DNA of 64,000 nucleotides, taken from Paracidovorax valerianellae. Lineage in GTDB: Bacteria > Pseudomonadota > Gammaproteobacteria > Burkholderiales > Burkholderiaceae_C. The stretch is from contig NZ_FMZC01000005.1 in the NCBI RefSeq assembly GCF_900102625.1, forward strand, positions 62,001 to 126,000, read 5' to 3'. The translations under genes were made by a program, and so were the position numbers. Below, in pieces: positions 40,474 through 50,222 of the stretch (position 1 is its first letter; each line of letters opens with the position of its first letter). Under the pieces are notes generated by a model. It was not told the origin of the DNA and did not search any database. It was given only the letters and a program-made list of their open reading frames with translations.

Positions 40474-42615
40474 TTAACGAACTGGTCCGCGATCGGAAAT
40501 GACTTTGGGCGTAATGAACACCAGCATTTCGCGCTTTGTCGATTCTTTGGTTCGGCTCTTGAACAGGTTGCCGACGACCGGCACGTCGCCAAGCACCGGG
40601 ATTTTATTTTCCTGATTGGTCTCTTCCATCTCGAAGATACCTCCGATCACCACAGTGCCACCGTTCTCGATCAGCACCTGCGTCTTGATGTGTTTCGTGT
40701 CGATGGCCACGCCCTGCGTCGTGCTCTCGCCACGGCTGTCCTTGTTCACATCCAGGTCAAGAATGATGTTGCCTTCTGGCGTGATCTGTGGCGTCACTTC
40801 CAGCTTGAGCACTGCCTTCTTGAAGGCAATGGTGGTGGCTCCGTTGGGGGCTGTGACGGAATACGGATACTCCGTGCCCTGCTCGATCAAGGCCTTGGTC
40901 TGATCTGCCGTGATCAATCGTGGGCTGGACACAATCTTGCCTTGGCCGTCTGCCTCCATCGCCGACAACTCGAGCGTCAGGAACCGATTGGCTGCTGAAT
41001 TGAAGATGGACAGGGCGAAAGAACCCACGGCACTCGTCGTGGACAGTTGAGCGGGCAAGTTGACGAACGTGCCACCAGGATCGGTGGCCGTCGAGCTGGC
41101 GCCGCTGGTCGACACCGCATTGCTATAGCTGGTACCAAAGGCAACACGGTTGCTGCCGCCAATGCCATAACCGCCATCACCACCGCGGCTAGCCCGCAGA
41201 TCGGATGCACCCAACTTGACACCGAGTGAGCGGCCGAAGGTGTCTCGCGCTTCTACAATCCGCGCTTCGATCATCACCTGCCGCACTGCCACATCCAGCG
41301 TGGAAAGCAGTTGCCTGACTTCTTCCAGCTTGCTCGGCGTGTCCGTCACGAACAGCTGGTTGGTGCGAGGCTCGGAGATGGCACTGCCCCGCTCGGACAG
41401 AAAGCGTGTGGACACACCGCTACTACCGCCGCTGCTCGTGCTCGTTGCCAGTTGGGTCACCATGTCGGCAGCCTTGGCATAGTTCAGCTGGAACGCCTGG
41501 GTGCGCAGTGGCTCAAGCTTCTGGATTGCCAGCGCTGCCTCGTAATCCTTTTTGGTCCGCGCGTCGATTTCATCCTTGGGGGCAATCCAGAGGACCGTGC
41601 CGGACTTGCGCATGCCGAGGCCCTTGGCATCCATGATGATTTGCAAGGCCTGGTCCCACGGCACATCCTTCAAACGCAGCGTCAGCGCGCCGGTCACCGT
41701 ATCGGACGTGACGATGTTGAAGTTCGTGAAATCCGCAATCACTTGCAGCAAGGATCGCACTTCGATGTTCTGGAAATTCAGCGACAGTTTTTCGCCGCTG
41801 AAACCGGGGCCCTGGGTCAGCTTGCTCAGGTCCACCTTTTTCTGGCGAATTTCCACGACGAACTGGTTGTCGCTCTGATAGGCGCTGTGCTCCCATTCAC
41901 CGATGGGGTCGATGGTCATCCGAACGCGCTCGCCTTGCTGCGACGTGGTGACGATCTGCACCGGCGTGCCGAAGTCCGTCACATCCAGGCGGCGACGCAA
42001 ACCTTCCGGCAGCGACGACTTCAGGAACTCCACCACCAAACCCTTGCCTTGTTGGCGCAGGTCTACTCCGACTTGATTGTTGGCCAAGCCCACGATAACG
42101 CGACCAGCGCCATCACTACCACGGCGGAAGTCAAGGTCACGCAAAGGCAGCACATCGTTGTTGCGGTCTTCGGCAAAAACCGCCACAGGGGTCGGTTGTG
42201 CCGCCGCCGTGTTGGACACAGGCTCCAGCGACACCATCAAGGATTTGCCCTGGATTTCAGCGCGATAGGACGTCGGTTGCTTGAGGTTCAAAACAACGCG
42301 AGACCGGTCGCCCGCTTGCACGATGTTCACGGACTTCAGATTGCCCTGATTGACCTCCACCAGCGACTTGCCAGTGGCGTTGGTCGTCGCAGGAAAATCG
42401 AGCGCAATCCTGGCCGGGGCCTGAATGGCAAAACCGGTCGGCAGAGAGGAAAGTGGCTGCGACAAATCGATGCGCACCAATTCGGTCCCGCCCTGCATGA
42501 CGCCTTGGACGGCCTCGATGGCGGTCTGAGCGCAAGCCCAGGTACTGCCAAGCGACGCAACAGCAGCCAACAACAACGCCCGGTAGCGTTTACCAAAACT
42601 GTTTTTCTGAATCAT
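40474..42615 (-). CDS. pilQ: Type IV pilus secretin PilQ
   Basis: PilQ forms the outer-membrane channel through which type IV pili emerge. The 713-residue precursor has a signal peptide (about 1-30, cleavage after ACA), two AMIN domains (about 35-270) that bind peptidoglycan, an STN-like N0 domain (LSLNFQNIEVRSLLQVIADFTNFNIV), an N1 domain and the C-terminal secretin domain with VPVVGNLFKSRTKESTKREMLVFITPKVI. The start overlaps the pilP stop by four bases. Confidence 0.96.
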   Translation of the reverse strand: MIQKNSFGKRYRALLLAAVASLGSTWACAQTAIEAVQGVMQGGTELVRIDLSQPLSSLPTGFAIQAPARIALDFPATTNATGKSLVEVNQGNLKSVNIVQAGDRSRVVLNLKQPTSYRAEIQGKSLMVSLEPVSNTAAAQPTPVAVFAEDRNNDVLPLRDLDFRRGSDGAGRVIVGLANNQVGVDLRQQGKGLVVEFLKSSLPEGLRRRLDVTDFGTPVQIVTTSQQGERVRMTIDPIGEWEHSAYQSDNQFVVEIRQKKVDLSKLTQGPGFSGEKLSLNFQNIEVRSLLQVIADFTNFNIVTSDTVTGALTLRLKDVPWDQALQIIMDAKGLGMRKSGTVLWIAPKDEIDARTKKDYEAALAIQKLEPLRTQAFQLNYAKAADMVTQLATSTSSGGSSGVSTRFLSERGSAISEPRTNQLFVTDTPSKLEEVRQLLSTLDVAVRQVMIEARIVEARDTFGRSLGVKLGASDLRASRGGDGGYGIGGSNRVAFGTSYSNAVSTSGASSTATDPGGTFVNLPAQLSTTSAVGSFALSIFNSAANRFLTLELSAMEADGQGKIVSSPRLITADQTKALIEQGTEYPYSVTAPNGATTIAFKKAVLKLEVTPQITPEGNIILDLDVNKDSRGESTTQGVAIDTKHIKTQVLIENGGTVVIGGIFEMEETNQENKIPVLGDVPVVGNLFKSRTKESTKREMLVFITPKVISDRGPVR

Positions 42616-43151
42616 TTCTTCCCCTCTTGGAGATCAAGCGTGGTTTGACGCTCTATCCAGTCACCCGTTGCATCCTGAACGACTTCCCTCAACTGAATGG
42701 CTGTTTCAGTGATCTGGGTAATCCTTCCATAATTCTGACCAAGATAATTCCCCACACGGACCTGGTACAACAGGTTGTCGACCTTGAGCAATGCAGTCGG
42801 ATTACCTGTTTTATTGAGGCTGCCCACCATGGCCATGGTGTCCAGAGGATAGGCCTCAAGGGGTTCCTTCCGACGCGCCATCTCCGGGGCAATCAACGTG
42901 GCATTGGCGGCCAGTTGGGTGGAATCCCTGCGGAGAGCCTGAGTCAACTTGACGGAGTTGAAGGGATCCGTCGCTCCTTCAGCGTTGTAGTTTTGCGGCT
43001 GGAATTGCTTAGGTTCCGTCAACGGAGTAATGCGTGGCTTCGTATTGGCGCGAAGCTCCGTCATCCATTGCCGGAGTTCATCTTCGCCGGAAGAGCCACA
43101 GCCTGCCAACACAGCGCATAAAGCCAAGCATGCGATTTGCCAAGTTCTCAT
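42612..43151 (-). CDS. pilP: Type IV pilus assembly lipoprotein PilP
   Basis: PilP links the PilNO inner-membrane complex to the PilQ secretin. The 179-residue product has a lipobox (AVLAGCGSSG, Cys18) and the PilP beta-sandwich (LEAYPLDTMAMVGSLNKTGNPTALLKVDNLLYQVRVGNYLGQNYGRI). It overlaps pilO and pilQ by four bases on either side. Confidence 0.95.
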   Translation of the reverse strand: MRTWQIACLALCAVLAGCGSSGEDELRQWMTELRANTKPRITPLTEPKQFQPQNYNAEGATDPFNSVKLTQALRRDSTQLAANATLIAPEMARRKEPLEAYPLDTMAMVGSLNKTGNPTALLKVDNLLYQVRVGNYLGQNYGRITQITETAIQLREVVQDATGDWIERQTTLDLQEGKK

Positions 43152-43825
43152 TTCTTCGCTCCACTGGCGGCTTGGCGCTGCGCCTGAATTTCTTCAGGGT
43201 CCAAATAGCGGAACGTTCGTGCCGTCGCCTCCATGGTGAGGCTGCCGGCATCTTTTGCAGGGGTGATCGAAATATTATTCAACGTCACGATTCGGGACAA
43301 ATTCGCAATATCTGCTGCAAATGCACCGATGTCGTGATATTTGCCCGTCACGCGAATAGCGATTGGCAACTCGGCGTAGTAATCGCGCACGACAATCTGA
43401 CCCGGCTTGAACGATTCGAATTGCAAGCTCCGGCCCAGGCCCGCCTGATTGATATCAGACAAAAGAGCGGCCATTTCAGCCTTGCTGGGCAATTGCTTTT
43501 CCAGTTGGATCACGTACTGCTGGACCTGCTCTCGTTGCTTCTTGAGTGCATCGAGGCTCACCGCCTTGACCAGTTTCTTTTCATAGTCAGCGCGCAAGGT
43601 CACTTCCTTGGCTTGCTCGGCTTCCAATTCGGCCTCGTACTCATTGAGCTTGAAGAACCACAGGAGGGTCGCAATACCGACGGCAATCGCAATACAGAGC
43701 AGAGCCCGAGGTAACACGGGCCACAAAGAAGGATCTTTGGGATCGAGATTGCGAAACTGCCGCTCCAGACCGGATTGCACGCCCGAAAAATCGATGGATG
43801 ATGATTTTTTCGTTGCCATGTTCAC
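43148..43825 (-). CDS. pilO: Type IV pilus inner-membrane platform protein PilO
   Basis: A 225-residue protein with a short cytoplasmic N-terminus, one helix at about 45-63 (VLPRALLCIAIAVGIATLLWFF), a coiled coil (about 67-110) and a periplasmic ferredoxin-like domain (PSKAEMAALLSDINQAGLGRSLQFESFKPG). It dimerises with PilN. Translation appears to begin at a GTG overlapping the pilN stop (GTGA); an ATG two codons later is possible. Confidence 0.95.
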   Translation of the reverse strand: MNMATKKSSSIDFSGVQSGLERQFRNLDPKDPSLWPVLPRALLCIAIAVGIATLLWFFKLNEYEAELEAEQAKEVTLRADYEKKLVKAVSLDALKKQREQVQQYVIQLEKQLPSKAEMAALLSDINQAGLGRSLQFESFKPGQIVVRDYYAELPIAIRVTGKYHDIGAFAADIANLSRIVTLNNISITPAKDAGSLTMEATARTFRYLDPEEIQAQRQAASGAKK

Positions 43826-44448
43826 TTCCCAGCCGCTTTGGCCGCAGCGGCCGGAGCACTCGCAGCGCCCATGGCTTTTTGGGCTTCACTTGTGCGCATC
43901 AACCGGAAACGGAGGTTGAATGAAGCAACACGGCGCTGCTCCCGGGGATTGAGCGCGATGTTCGCAGCCACGATTTCCACAAGCTCAGGCTTCGAAAACC
44001 ATGGCGTGTTGTCTGCCAGATTGCGAAGCATCTCTGACACGCGTTCATTCGACTGCGCCATCCCCTGCATGGTGATGACCTGATCGACTTGCTTGAGATT
44101 GGTAACGTAAACCCCATCTGGCAACTGCTGAACCAACTCGCTCAGCAAGTGAACCGGCAGATTGCGATCGGACTGAAGATCTTCCACAGCCTTCTGGCGC
44201 GCGCGCAGGGCGGCAATTTCTTCTTCGATCGAGGCGATTTCCTTGATCTGGCCTTCAAGGACCTTGATTTCGCTTTGCAAGAACAGGTTCTTGTCCTGCT
44301 GGCCGGTGATCACCATCTGGTACCACCAATAGATGCCGCCGGCAATGGCCAAGCCGACCAGGAACGATGCGAACATCGTTGCCTGAAATGCTTCCTTGCG
44401 GCGTTTTCTGGCTGCCTCACGATGAGGCAGCAGGTTGATGAGAATCAC
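43822..44448 (-). CDS. pilN: Type IV pilus inner-membrane platform protein PilN
   Basis: A 208-residue bitopic protein. The GTG at 44446-44448 overlaps the pilM stop (GTGA) and gives the canonical N-terminus M-ILINLLPHRE, the segment that docks into PilM. One helix at about 22-42 (FLVGLAIAGGIYWWYQMVI) is followed by a coiled coil and a ferredoxin-like periplasmic domain. The C-terminus is Ala-rich. An upstream in-frame codon would add ten residues with no family support. Confidence 0.93.
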   Translation of the reverse strand: MILINLLPHREAARKRRKEAFQATMFASFLVGLAIAGGIYWWYQMVITGQQDKNLFLQSEIKVLEGQIKEIASIEEEIAALRARQKAVEDLQSDRNLPVHLLSELVQQLPDGVYVTNLKQVDQVITMQGMAQSNERVSEMLRNLADNTPWFSKPELVEIVAANIALNPREQRRVASFNLRFRLMRTSEAQKAMGAASAPAAAAKAAGK

Positions 44449-45524
44449 TGCAGGAACCTCCGCATGGCCAAGCCACATGACGTGAGGTAGGAAGGCGCCT
44501 CGCGAACCATCTTCTTCAAACGCACGGCACTTCCGATTTCCATGCCTTCGAACGGATTGATGGCGGTGCAGGCACAGCCAGAGTGCTGGGTGACAGCTTC
44601 GGTCAATCCGGGCAACGGAGCCGAGCCGCCAGCCAGCATGATGTGATCGACGCGGTTGTGCGGCGTGCTGGTGAAGAAGAACTGCAGCGCACGGCCGATT
44701 TCCTGCGCCATGCTTTCCACGAACGGACGCAGCACGGCGGACTGGTAGTCTTCCGGCAAATCTCCGCTGCGCTTCTTGCCTTCAGCCTCTTCCAGAGAAA
44801 AGCCGTACTGTCGCACGATCAACTGCGTGAGTTGAGCGCCACCAAACGCCTGGTCGCGGTCATACAGCACTTCGTCATTGCGGATGACTTGCATGCTGGT
44901 GGTCAAAGCGCCGACCTCGAACAGCGCCACCAGAGCGTCATTGCCGTGATTGGGCAGTGCTTCGATGAGACGGCCAGCGGCCATTCGGGACGCATGCGAT
45001 TCGATGTCGACGATGACCGGCTTGAGGCCGGCCGCTTCGGCCAAACCTTGACGGTCCTGCACTTTTTCACGACGCGAGGCCGCGATCAGCACGTCCACAT
45101 CGCCTGGCGAATTCTTGCTGGGGCCGACCACGCAGAAGTCCAGGCTCACTTCGTCGAGGGAGAACGGAATGTATTGGTTGGCTTCGGATTCGACCTGCAC
45201 TTCGAGCTCTTGCTCGGACATGCCGCCCGGCAAGGTGATGCGCTTGGTGATGACGGCAGATGGCGGCAGCGCGAGCGCCACGTTCCTGGTGCGCGTTCCG
45301 CTCTTTTTGACGAGCCTGCGCAGGGCCTCCGCGACTTCATCGAATTTCTCGATGTTGCCGTCGGTGATCCAACCGCGCTCCAACTGCTCGATCGCACATC
45401 GCTCCAGTACCAGCCCTCCTGCCTTGTCGCGCCCCAACTCAACCAGCTTGACGCTCGAAGAACTGATGTCGATACCCAGCAGTGGCGCGGACTGGCGACT
45501 GAACAAAGACCCCAAAGAGATCAA
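44445..45524 (-). CDS. pilM: Type IV pilus assembly ATPase-like protein PilM
   Basis: A cytoplasmic, actin-like protein that binds the PilN N-terminus. I chose the TTG at 45522-45524, which follows GGGGG by six bases and gives the canonical start ISLGSLFSRQSAPLLGIDISSSSVKLVEL (359 residues); a TTG at 45560 would add 12. Nucleotide-site motifs include LLGIDISSSSVKLVEL and VDHIMLAGGSAPLPGL. It is the first gene of pilMNOPQ and is divergent from the PBP1A gene. Confidence 0.93.
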   Translation of the reverse strand: MISLGSLFSRQSAPLLGIDISSSSVKLVELGRDKAGGLVLERCAIEQLERGWITDGNIEKFDEVAEALRRLVKKSGTRTRNVALALPPSAVITKRITLPGGMSEQELEVQVESEANQYIPFSLDEVSLDFCVVGPSKNSPGDVDVLIAASRREKVQDRQGLAEAAGLKPVIVDIESHASRMAAGRLIEALPNHGNDALVALFEVGALTTSMQVIRNDEVLYDRDQAFGGAQLTQLIVRQYGFSLEEAEGKKRSGDLPEDYQSAVLRPFVESMAQEIGRALQFFFTSTPHNRVDHIMLAGGSAPLPGLTEAVTQHSGCACTAINPFEGMEIGSAVRLKKMVREAPSYLTSCGLAMRRFLQ

Positions 45525-45730
45525 GATTAGCCCCCGTAACTTGCCGATTTGACGCAACAAAACTTAACACTTCACATGAATGCTATCAGTAAGGTAGTAG
45601 GCCAGCAAAGAGTTTTACGGCGCTGTTACGGAACTGACGTTGTCAAAAGCAGACGCTCATTTGCCGCCCCCGCCGATACCGATTTTCATGCGCCTGTGGT
45701 ATAGGCGCGCCACCCGTTGAGGCGGTAAGG

Positions 45731-45759
45731 CAGACGGCCGAGATCCATATTTTTATAAT
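45731..45759 (+). promoter_or_regulatory. Sigma-70-type promoter of the PBP1A gene
   Basis: A perfect TATAAT (45754-45759) lies 17 bases after a weak -35 (CAGACG, 45731-45736). Transcription would start near 45766, twenty bases before the ATG. Confidence 0.6.
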
Positions 45760-45785
45760 GGCCGGTTGCTCTCTCCTGGAACGCT

Positions 45786-48173
45786 ATGCCGTCATCACCT
45801 ACCGACAAGAACCCTAACCAGAACCCGCCCAAAAGGCCGGCATGGTGGCGCTGGATCGTTCGCAGCGCCGTCTGGTTGCTGGGGCTGGCAGCGGCAGGCG
45901 CGATTGGAGTCGCGCTCACGATTGCGGTGGCGCTGGCAGTGGCGTATCCGAACCTGCCGGACATTTCGGATCTGGCGGACTACCGCCCCAAGCTGCCGAT
46001 GCGCGTCTACTCGGTCGAAGGCGCCCTGCTGGGTGAGTTCGGCGAAGAGCGCCGCAACCTCACGCCGATCCAGGACATTCCCAAGGTCATGACCAATGCG
46101 GTGCTGGCGATCGAGGATGCGCGGTTCTTCCAGCATGGAGGCGTTGACTACAAAGGCGTGGTGCGCGCGGCCCTGGCCAATCTCGGCCGCGTGAAGAGCC
46201 AGGGGGCTTCCACTATCACGATGCAGGTGGCCCGGAATGTTTATTTGTCTTCCGAAAAAACATTCACTCGAAAAATTTACGAAATATTACTAACGTTTAA
46301 ATTGGAGCATCTGCTCTCCAAAAACCAGATTCTCGAGATCTACATGAATCAGATTTATCTCGGGAATCGAGCCTATGGTTTTGCCGCAGCGTCCGAAGCG
46401 TATTTTGGAAAGCCGCTTCAAAGTATTTCCGTGGCCGAGGCCGCCATGCTGGCCGGCTTGCCCAAGGCACCGTCTGCCTACAACCCCATCAGCAACCCCA
46501 AGCGCGCCCGCATCCGCCAGCTGTACATCATCGACCGCATGCTGGAGAACGGTTTCATCACGGCGCAAGAGGCAGCGGTGGCCAAGCAGGAAGACCTGAA
46601 GATTCGTTCCGGCCCCGATACCACCCGCATCCACGCCGAGTACGTGGCCGAAATGGCCCGCCAACTCATCTTCGCCCAGTACGGCAACGAGGCCTACACG
46701 CGGGGCCTGAACGTCTACACGACCCTCAATGCCGGCGACCAGGAAGCCGCCTACATCGCGCTACGCAAGGGCATCATGGATTACGAGCGCCGCCAGCACT
46801 ACCGCGGCCCGGAAAAGTTCGTGGCCCTGCCCACCAACGCGCAGGAAGCCGAAGACGTGATCGACGACACCCTGGCCCAGCACCCCGACAACGGCGACGT
46901 GATGTCGGCCGTGGTACTGGAGGCCACGCCCAAGAAGATCGTCGCGGCACGTGCCAGCGGAGAGCCGATCGAGATCACCGGCGACGGCCTCAAGCCCGCC
47001 CTCTCCGGTCTGAGCGACAAGGCACCGCCGAACGTCAAGATCCGCCGTGGCGCCGTCATCCGCATCATTCAGACACCCAAGAAGACCTGGGACATCACGC
47101 AGTTGCCCGAGGTCGAAGGCGCCCTGGTGGCGGTCGATCCGCGCACCGGCGGCATCAAGGCCCTGGTGGGCGGTTTCGACTTCGACAAGAACAAGTTCAA
47201 CCACGTGACGCAGGCGTGGCGCCAGCCGGGTTCGAGCTTCAAGCCCTTCATCTATTCGGCAGCGCTTGAAAAAGGCTTCACCCCGGCCACGGTGGTGAAC
47301 GACGCGCCGCTCTTCTTCAGCGCCGGCGTCACGGGCGGCCAGCCCTGGGAGCCGAAGAACTATGACGGCAAGTACGACGGCCCGATGACCCTGCGCACGG
47401 CGCTCGCCCGTTCGAAGAACGTGGTGTCCATCCGGATTCTGCAGGCCGTGGGCCCCAAGAATGGCCAGGAATGGGTCACTAAGTTCGGCTTCGATGCCGA
47501 AAAGCACCCGCCCTACCTCACCATGGCCCTGGGCGCGGGATCGGTCACGCCCATGCAGATGGTGTCGGCGTATTCGGTGTTCGCCAACGGCGGCTACCGC
47601 GTGAACCCCTACCTGATCAGCCGCGTGACGGACCACAAGGGCCGCATCCTGTCGGACTTCCAGCCCCCGGCCACATCCGACAACCCGCGTGCCATCGACG
47701 CGCGCAACGCTTTCGTGATGGACAGCCTGCTGCAGGAGGTCACCCGCTCCGGCACGGCAGCCCGCGCGCAGGCCACGCTCAAGCGGCCCGACCTCTACGG
47801 CAAGACCGGCACGACCAACGACGCAGTCGATGCCTGGTTCGCCGGTTTTCAGCCCACCGTGGCCGCGGTCACCTGGATCGGCTACGACACGCCGCGCAAC
47901 CTGGGCAGCCGCGAAACTGGCGGGGGCCTGAGCCTTCCGATCTGGATCAGCTTCATGGAGCGCGCACTCAAGGGTGTTCCGGTGGCGGAGCCGACCGTGC
48001 CGCCCGGCGTGGTGAACGTGGGCGGCGAATGGTTCTACGAAGAATTCGCCCGCAACGCAGGGGTTGCCAGCGTCGGCATGGAAGACGCGACGGCCGCAGT
48101 GCCTGGAACGCCGCCGCAGGCACCGCCCCCGGCTGAGGAACGCAACCGCATCCTGGATCTGTTCCGCAACTGA
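45786..48173 (+). CDS. mrcA: Penicillin-binding protein 1A
   Basis: A bifunctional peptidoglycan synthase of 795 residues. One N-terminal helix (about 22-50) is followed by the GT51 glycosyltransferase domain, with catalytic Glu110 in AIEDARFFQHGG. An OB-like linker domain precedes the transpeptidase, with SxxK at 483-486 (GSSFKPF), SxN in ARSKNVVS and KTG at 673-675 (YGKTGTTND). The C-terminal tail is Pro-rich. Divergent pairing with pilM is the standard arrangement in proteobacteria. A strong terminator follows. Confidence 0.96.
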   Translation: MPSSPTDKNPNQNPPKRPAWWRWIVRSAVWLLGLAAAGAIGVALTIAVALAVAYPNLPDISDLADYRPKLPMRVYSVEGALLGEFGEERRNLTPIQDIPKVMTNAVLAIEDARFFQHGGVDYKGVVRAALANLGRVKSQGASTITMQVARNVYLSSEKTFTRKIYEILLTFKLEHLLSKNQILEIYMNQIYLGNRAYGFAAASEAYFGKPLQSISVAEAAMLAGLPKAPSAYNPISNPKRARIRQLYIIDRMLENGFITAQEAAVAKQEDLKIRSGPDTTRIHAEYVAEMARQLIFAQYGNEAYTRGLNVYTTLNAGDQEAAYIALRKGIMDYERRQHYRGPEKFVALPTNAQEAEDVIDDTLAQHPDNGDVMSAVVLEATPKKIVAARASGEPIEITGDGLKPALSGLSDKAPPNVKIRRGAVIRIIQTPKKTWDITQLPEVEGALVAVDPRTGGIKALVGGFDFDKNKFNHVTQAWRQPGSSFKPFIYSAALEKGFTPATVVNDAPLFFSAGVTGGQPWEPKNYDGKYDGPMTLRTALARSKNVVSIRILQAVGPKNGQEWVTKFGFDAEKHPPYLTMALGAGSVTPMQMVSAYSVFANGGYRVNPYLISRVTDHKGRILSDFQPPATSDNPRAIDARNAFVMDSLLQEVTRSGTAARAQATLKRPDLYGKTGTTNDAVDAWFAGFQPTVAAVTWIGYDTPRNLGSRETGGGLSLPIWISFMERALKGVPVAEPTVPPGVVNVGGEWFYEEFARNAGVASVGMEDATAAVPGTPPQAPPPAEERNRILDLFRN

Positions 48174-48192
48174 TCCATCGACGGATCGCCCG

Positions 48193-48233
48193 AAAAAAAG
48201 CCCTTGCGCGGTCACCGCGGCAAGGGCTTTTTT
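48193..48233. terminator. Bidirectional Rho-independent terminator between mrcA and cyaY
   Basis: GCCCTTGC-GCGG (48200-48211) pairs with CCGC and GCAAGGGC (48215-48227, one bulged base). A and T runs flank both sides, so it can stop the PBP1A transcript and the convergent cyaY transcript. Confidence 0.85.
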
Positions 48234-48270
48234 GTAACGGCTTTAGTTTGCCGACAGAGGTGGCTGGCAG

Positions 48271-48606
48271 CTATTCGTCGGCGCTGAAGGACAGCGGCAA
48301 TCCCGACTGCTGGCTCGCCGCCCGGTTCAGGGCTTCGAAGAATTCTCCAGCACCCTTGGTGTCCATCCAGCGCTGGCCGTCGAACCGGTAGTGGTAGCCG
48401 CCGGACTGCGCGGCCAGCCAGATTTCGTGCAGCGGCTTTTGCAGGTTGATGACGATCTGGCTGCCGTTCTGGAAGGCGATGGTCACCATGCCGCCGGAGC
48501 GCTGGGCGTCCAGATCGGCGTCGGAGGTGTCGTTGATGCGATCGCAGCCTTGCTCGACAGCGAGCAGGAGCTTTTCCGCGTGGTCCAGGAATTCGAGGTC
48601 AGTCAT
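48271..48606 (-). CDS. cyaY: Frataxin-like iron-sulfur protein CyaY
   Basis: CyaY binds iron and the cysteine desulfurase IscS and modulates Fe-S cluster assembly. The start at 48604-48606 gives 111 residues in the frataxin fold: an acidic first helix ([26 protein letters not shown]), then [45 protein letters not shown]. It is divergent from lptM with only 12 bases between starts, so their promoters must overlap the coding regions. Confidence 0.94.
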   Translation of the reverse strand: MTDLEFLDHAEKLLLAVEQGCDRINDTSDADLDAQRSGGMVTIAFQNGSQIVINLQKPLHEIWLAAQSGGYHYRFDGQRWMDTKGAGEFFEALNRAASQQSGLPLSFSADE

Positions 48607-48618
48607 TAGAATCGGCGG

Positions 48619-48855
48619 ATGTTGAGAGCATCGCAAATTCTAGTCAGGACGCTTGCCCTTGCTGCAAGTGCGGCGGCCTTCGCAGGCTGCGGCCAGCGCG
48701 GCCCCCTGTACCTTCCCACCGATCCCGCCGCCAGCCAGCGGGCCACCCTGCCGCAGACGCTGGACCCGATGCGCGACACGCCCGTGCCGACGCCCATCGT
48801 TCCCGCACCTCCTGCCCCTTCTCCTTCCCGCCCCGCTTCGTCCCCGACTCCATGA
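48619..48855 (+). CDS. lptM: LPS-assembly lipoprotein LptM (YifL-like)
   Basis: A 78-residue lipoprotein: signal peptide to [13 protein letters not shown], with lipidated Cys24. The GCGQ(K/R)GPLYLP motif defines the LptM family, which in E. coli helps oxidative maturation of LptD. The rest is a Pro-rich, probably disordered tail. The stop overlaps the lysA start by four bases (ATGA). The lptM-lysA pairing is conserved in proteobacteria. Confidence 0.9.
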   Translation: MLRASQILVRTLALAASAAAFAGCGQRGPLYLPTDPAASQRATLPQTLDPMRDTPVPTPIVPAPPAPSPSRPASSPTP

Positions 48856-50135
48856 CCTTGCCTACCCTGCCCGGCCACCCCCACATTGCCTACCGCGACA
48901 ACGCGCTGTTCGTCGAGCAAAAGCCTCTGGCCGATCTGGCGCGGGAGCACGACACGCCCTTGTATGTCTATTCGAAGGCGTCGATGCTGGACGCCCTGGC
49001 GGCCTACCAGCGCGGCTTCGCTGGCCGCAAGGTGCAGATCTGCTATGCCATGAAGGCCAACTCTTCGCTGGCGGTGCTGCAACTGTTCGCGCGCCAGGGC
49101 TGCGGCTTCGACATCGTCTCCGGCGGCGAACTCGAGCGCGTGCTGGCGGTCGGCGGCGACCCCAGGAAGATCATTTTTTCGGGCGTCGGCAAGACGCGGG
49201 CCGAGATGCGGCAGGCCCTGGATGTCGGCATCGGCTGCTTCAACGTGGAGAGCGAGTCCGAGTTGGACGTGCTGAGCGAGGTGGCCGTCGCCTGCGGCAA
49301 GAAGGCGCCGATCAGCATCCGCGTCAACCCCAACGTGGACCCGAAGACGCACCCCTACATTTCCACCGGCCTCAAGGGCAACAAGTTCGGCGTGGCGCAC
49401 GAGCGCATCGTCGCGGCCTACCAGCATGCGGCTTCGCTGCCGGGCCTGCAGGTGGCGGGCATCGACTTTCACATCGGCTCGCAGATCACCGACGAGACCC
49501 CCTACCTCGACGCCACCGACCGCCTGATCGACCTGATCCAGGACATCGAGGCGGCCGGCATTCCGATCCACCACATCGACTTCGGTGGCGGCCTGGGCAT
49601 CGACTACAACGGCGACACGCCCCCGGCCGCCGATGCGCTGTGGGCCAAGCTGCTGGCCAGACTCGATGCACGGGGCTTCGGTGATCGCCAGTTCATGATC
49701 GAGCCCGGCCGCTCGCTCGTCGGCAATGCCGGCGTGTGCGTGACCGAGGTGCTCTACGTGAAGCCCGGCGAGCAAAAGAACTTCTGCATCGTCGATGCCG
49801 CCATGAACGACCTGCCCCGGCCCGCGATGTACCAGGCGTTCCACGCCATCGTGCCCGTGCAGGCTGCGGCGGCCGGCGCAGCGGCCGAGGTCTATGACGT
49901 GGTGGGCCCGGTCTGCGAGAGCGGCGACTGGATCGGCCGCGACCGCACGCTGACCGTGCAGCCCGGCGACCACCTGGCCGTGCTGTCGGCCGGCGCGTAC
50001 TGCAGTTCGATGGGCAGCAACTACAACACCCGCGCCCGGCCGGCCGAAGTGCTGGTGGATGGCACCCATGCCCACCTCATCCGCGCGCGGGAATCCGCCG
50101 CCGACACCTTCCGCCACGAAAAACTGGTGGACTGA
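48852..50135 (+). CDS. lysA: Diaminopimelate decarboxylase
   Basis: LysA decarboxylates meso-diaminopimelate to lysine. The 427-residue fold-type III PLP enzyme has its Schiff-base lysine at 68 (ICYAMKANSS), HIGSQI, the glycine loop DFGGGLGIDY, the EPGRSLVGNAG phosphate-binding motif and the active-site CESGDW. Nothing odd was seen. Confidence 0.96.
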   Translation: MTLPTLPGHPHIAYRDNALFVEQKPLADLAREHDTPLYVYSKASMLDALAAYQRGFAGRKVQICYAMKANSSLAVLQLFARQGCGFDIVSGGELERVLAVGGDPRKIIFSGVGKTRAEMRQALDVGIGCFNVESESELDVLSEVAVACGKKAPISIRVNPNVDPKTHPYISTGLKGNKFGVAHERIVAAYQHAASLPGLQVAGIDFHIGSQITDETPYLDATDRLIDLIQDIEAAGIPIHHIDFGGGLGIDYNGDTPPAADALWAKLLARLDARGFGDRQFMIEPGRSLVGNAGVCVTEVLYVKPGEQKNFCIVDAAMNDLPRPAMYQAFHAIVPVQAAAAGAAAEVYDVVGPVCESGDWIGRDRTLTVQPGDHLAVLSAGAYCSSMGSNYNTRARPAEVLVDGTHAHLIRARESAADTFRHEKLVD

Positions 50136-50154
50136 GCGGCTGACTGGCCGGGGC

Positions 50155-50168
50155 TTGATTCGCATCAA
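50155..50168 (+). promoter_or_regulatory. Perfect FNR/Anr-type box
   Basis: TTGATTCGCATCAA matches TTGAT-N4-ATCAA exactly. It is flanked by GGGGC and GCCCC, so the RNA could also form a 10-bp stem. Its centre (50161.5) is 41.5 bases before the start predicted from TACATT at 50191-50196, the class II activator position. Confidence 0.8.
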
Positions 50169-50190
50169 GCCCCTGTCGTGGGGACCGGCC

Positions 50191-50196
50191 TACATT
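50191..50196 (+). promoter_or_regulatory. -10 element of the FNR-dependent promoter
   Basis: TACATT with a predicted start near 50203, twenty bases before the ATG at 50223. No -35 hexamer is present, as expected when FNR binds there. Confidence 0.55.
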
Positions 50197-50222
50197 GGCA
50201 TTTTTCAAAGAATGCCCATGCC

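Noticed and set aside
50151-50172. The FNR-box hairpin as the lysA terminator
   Set aside because: The stem is strong, but there is no T run and the central sequence is an exact FNR site at the right distance from a -10 element. A dual role cannot be excluded.
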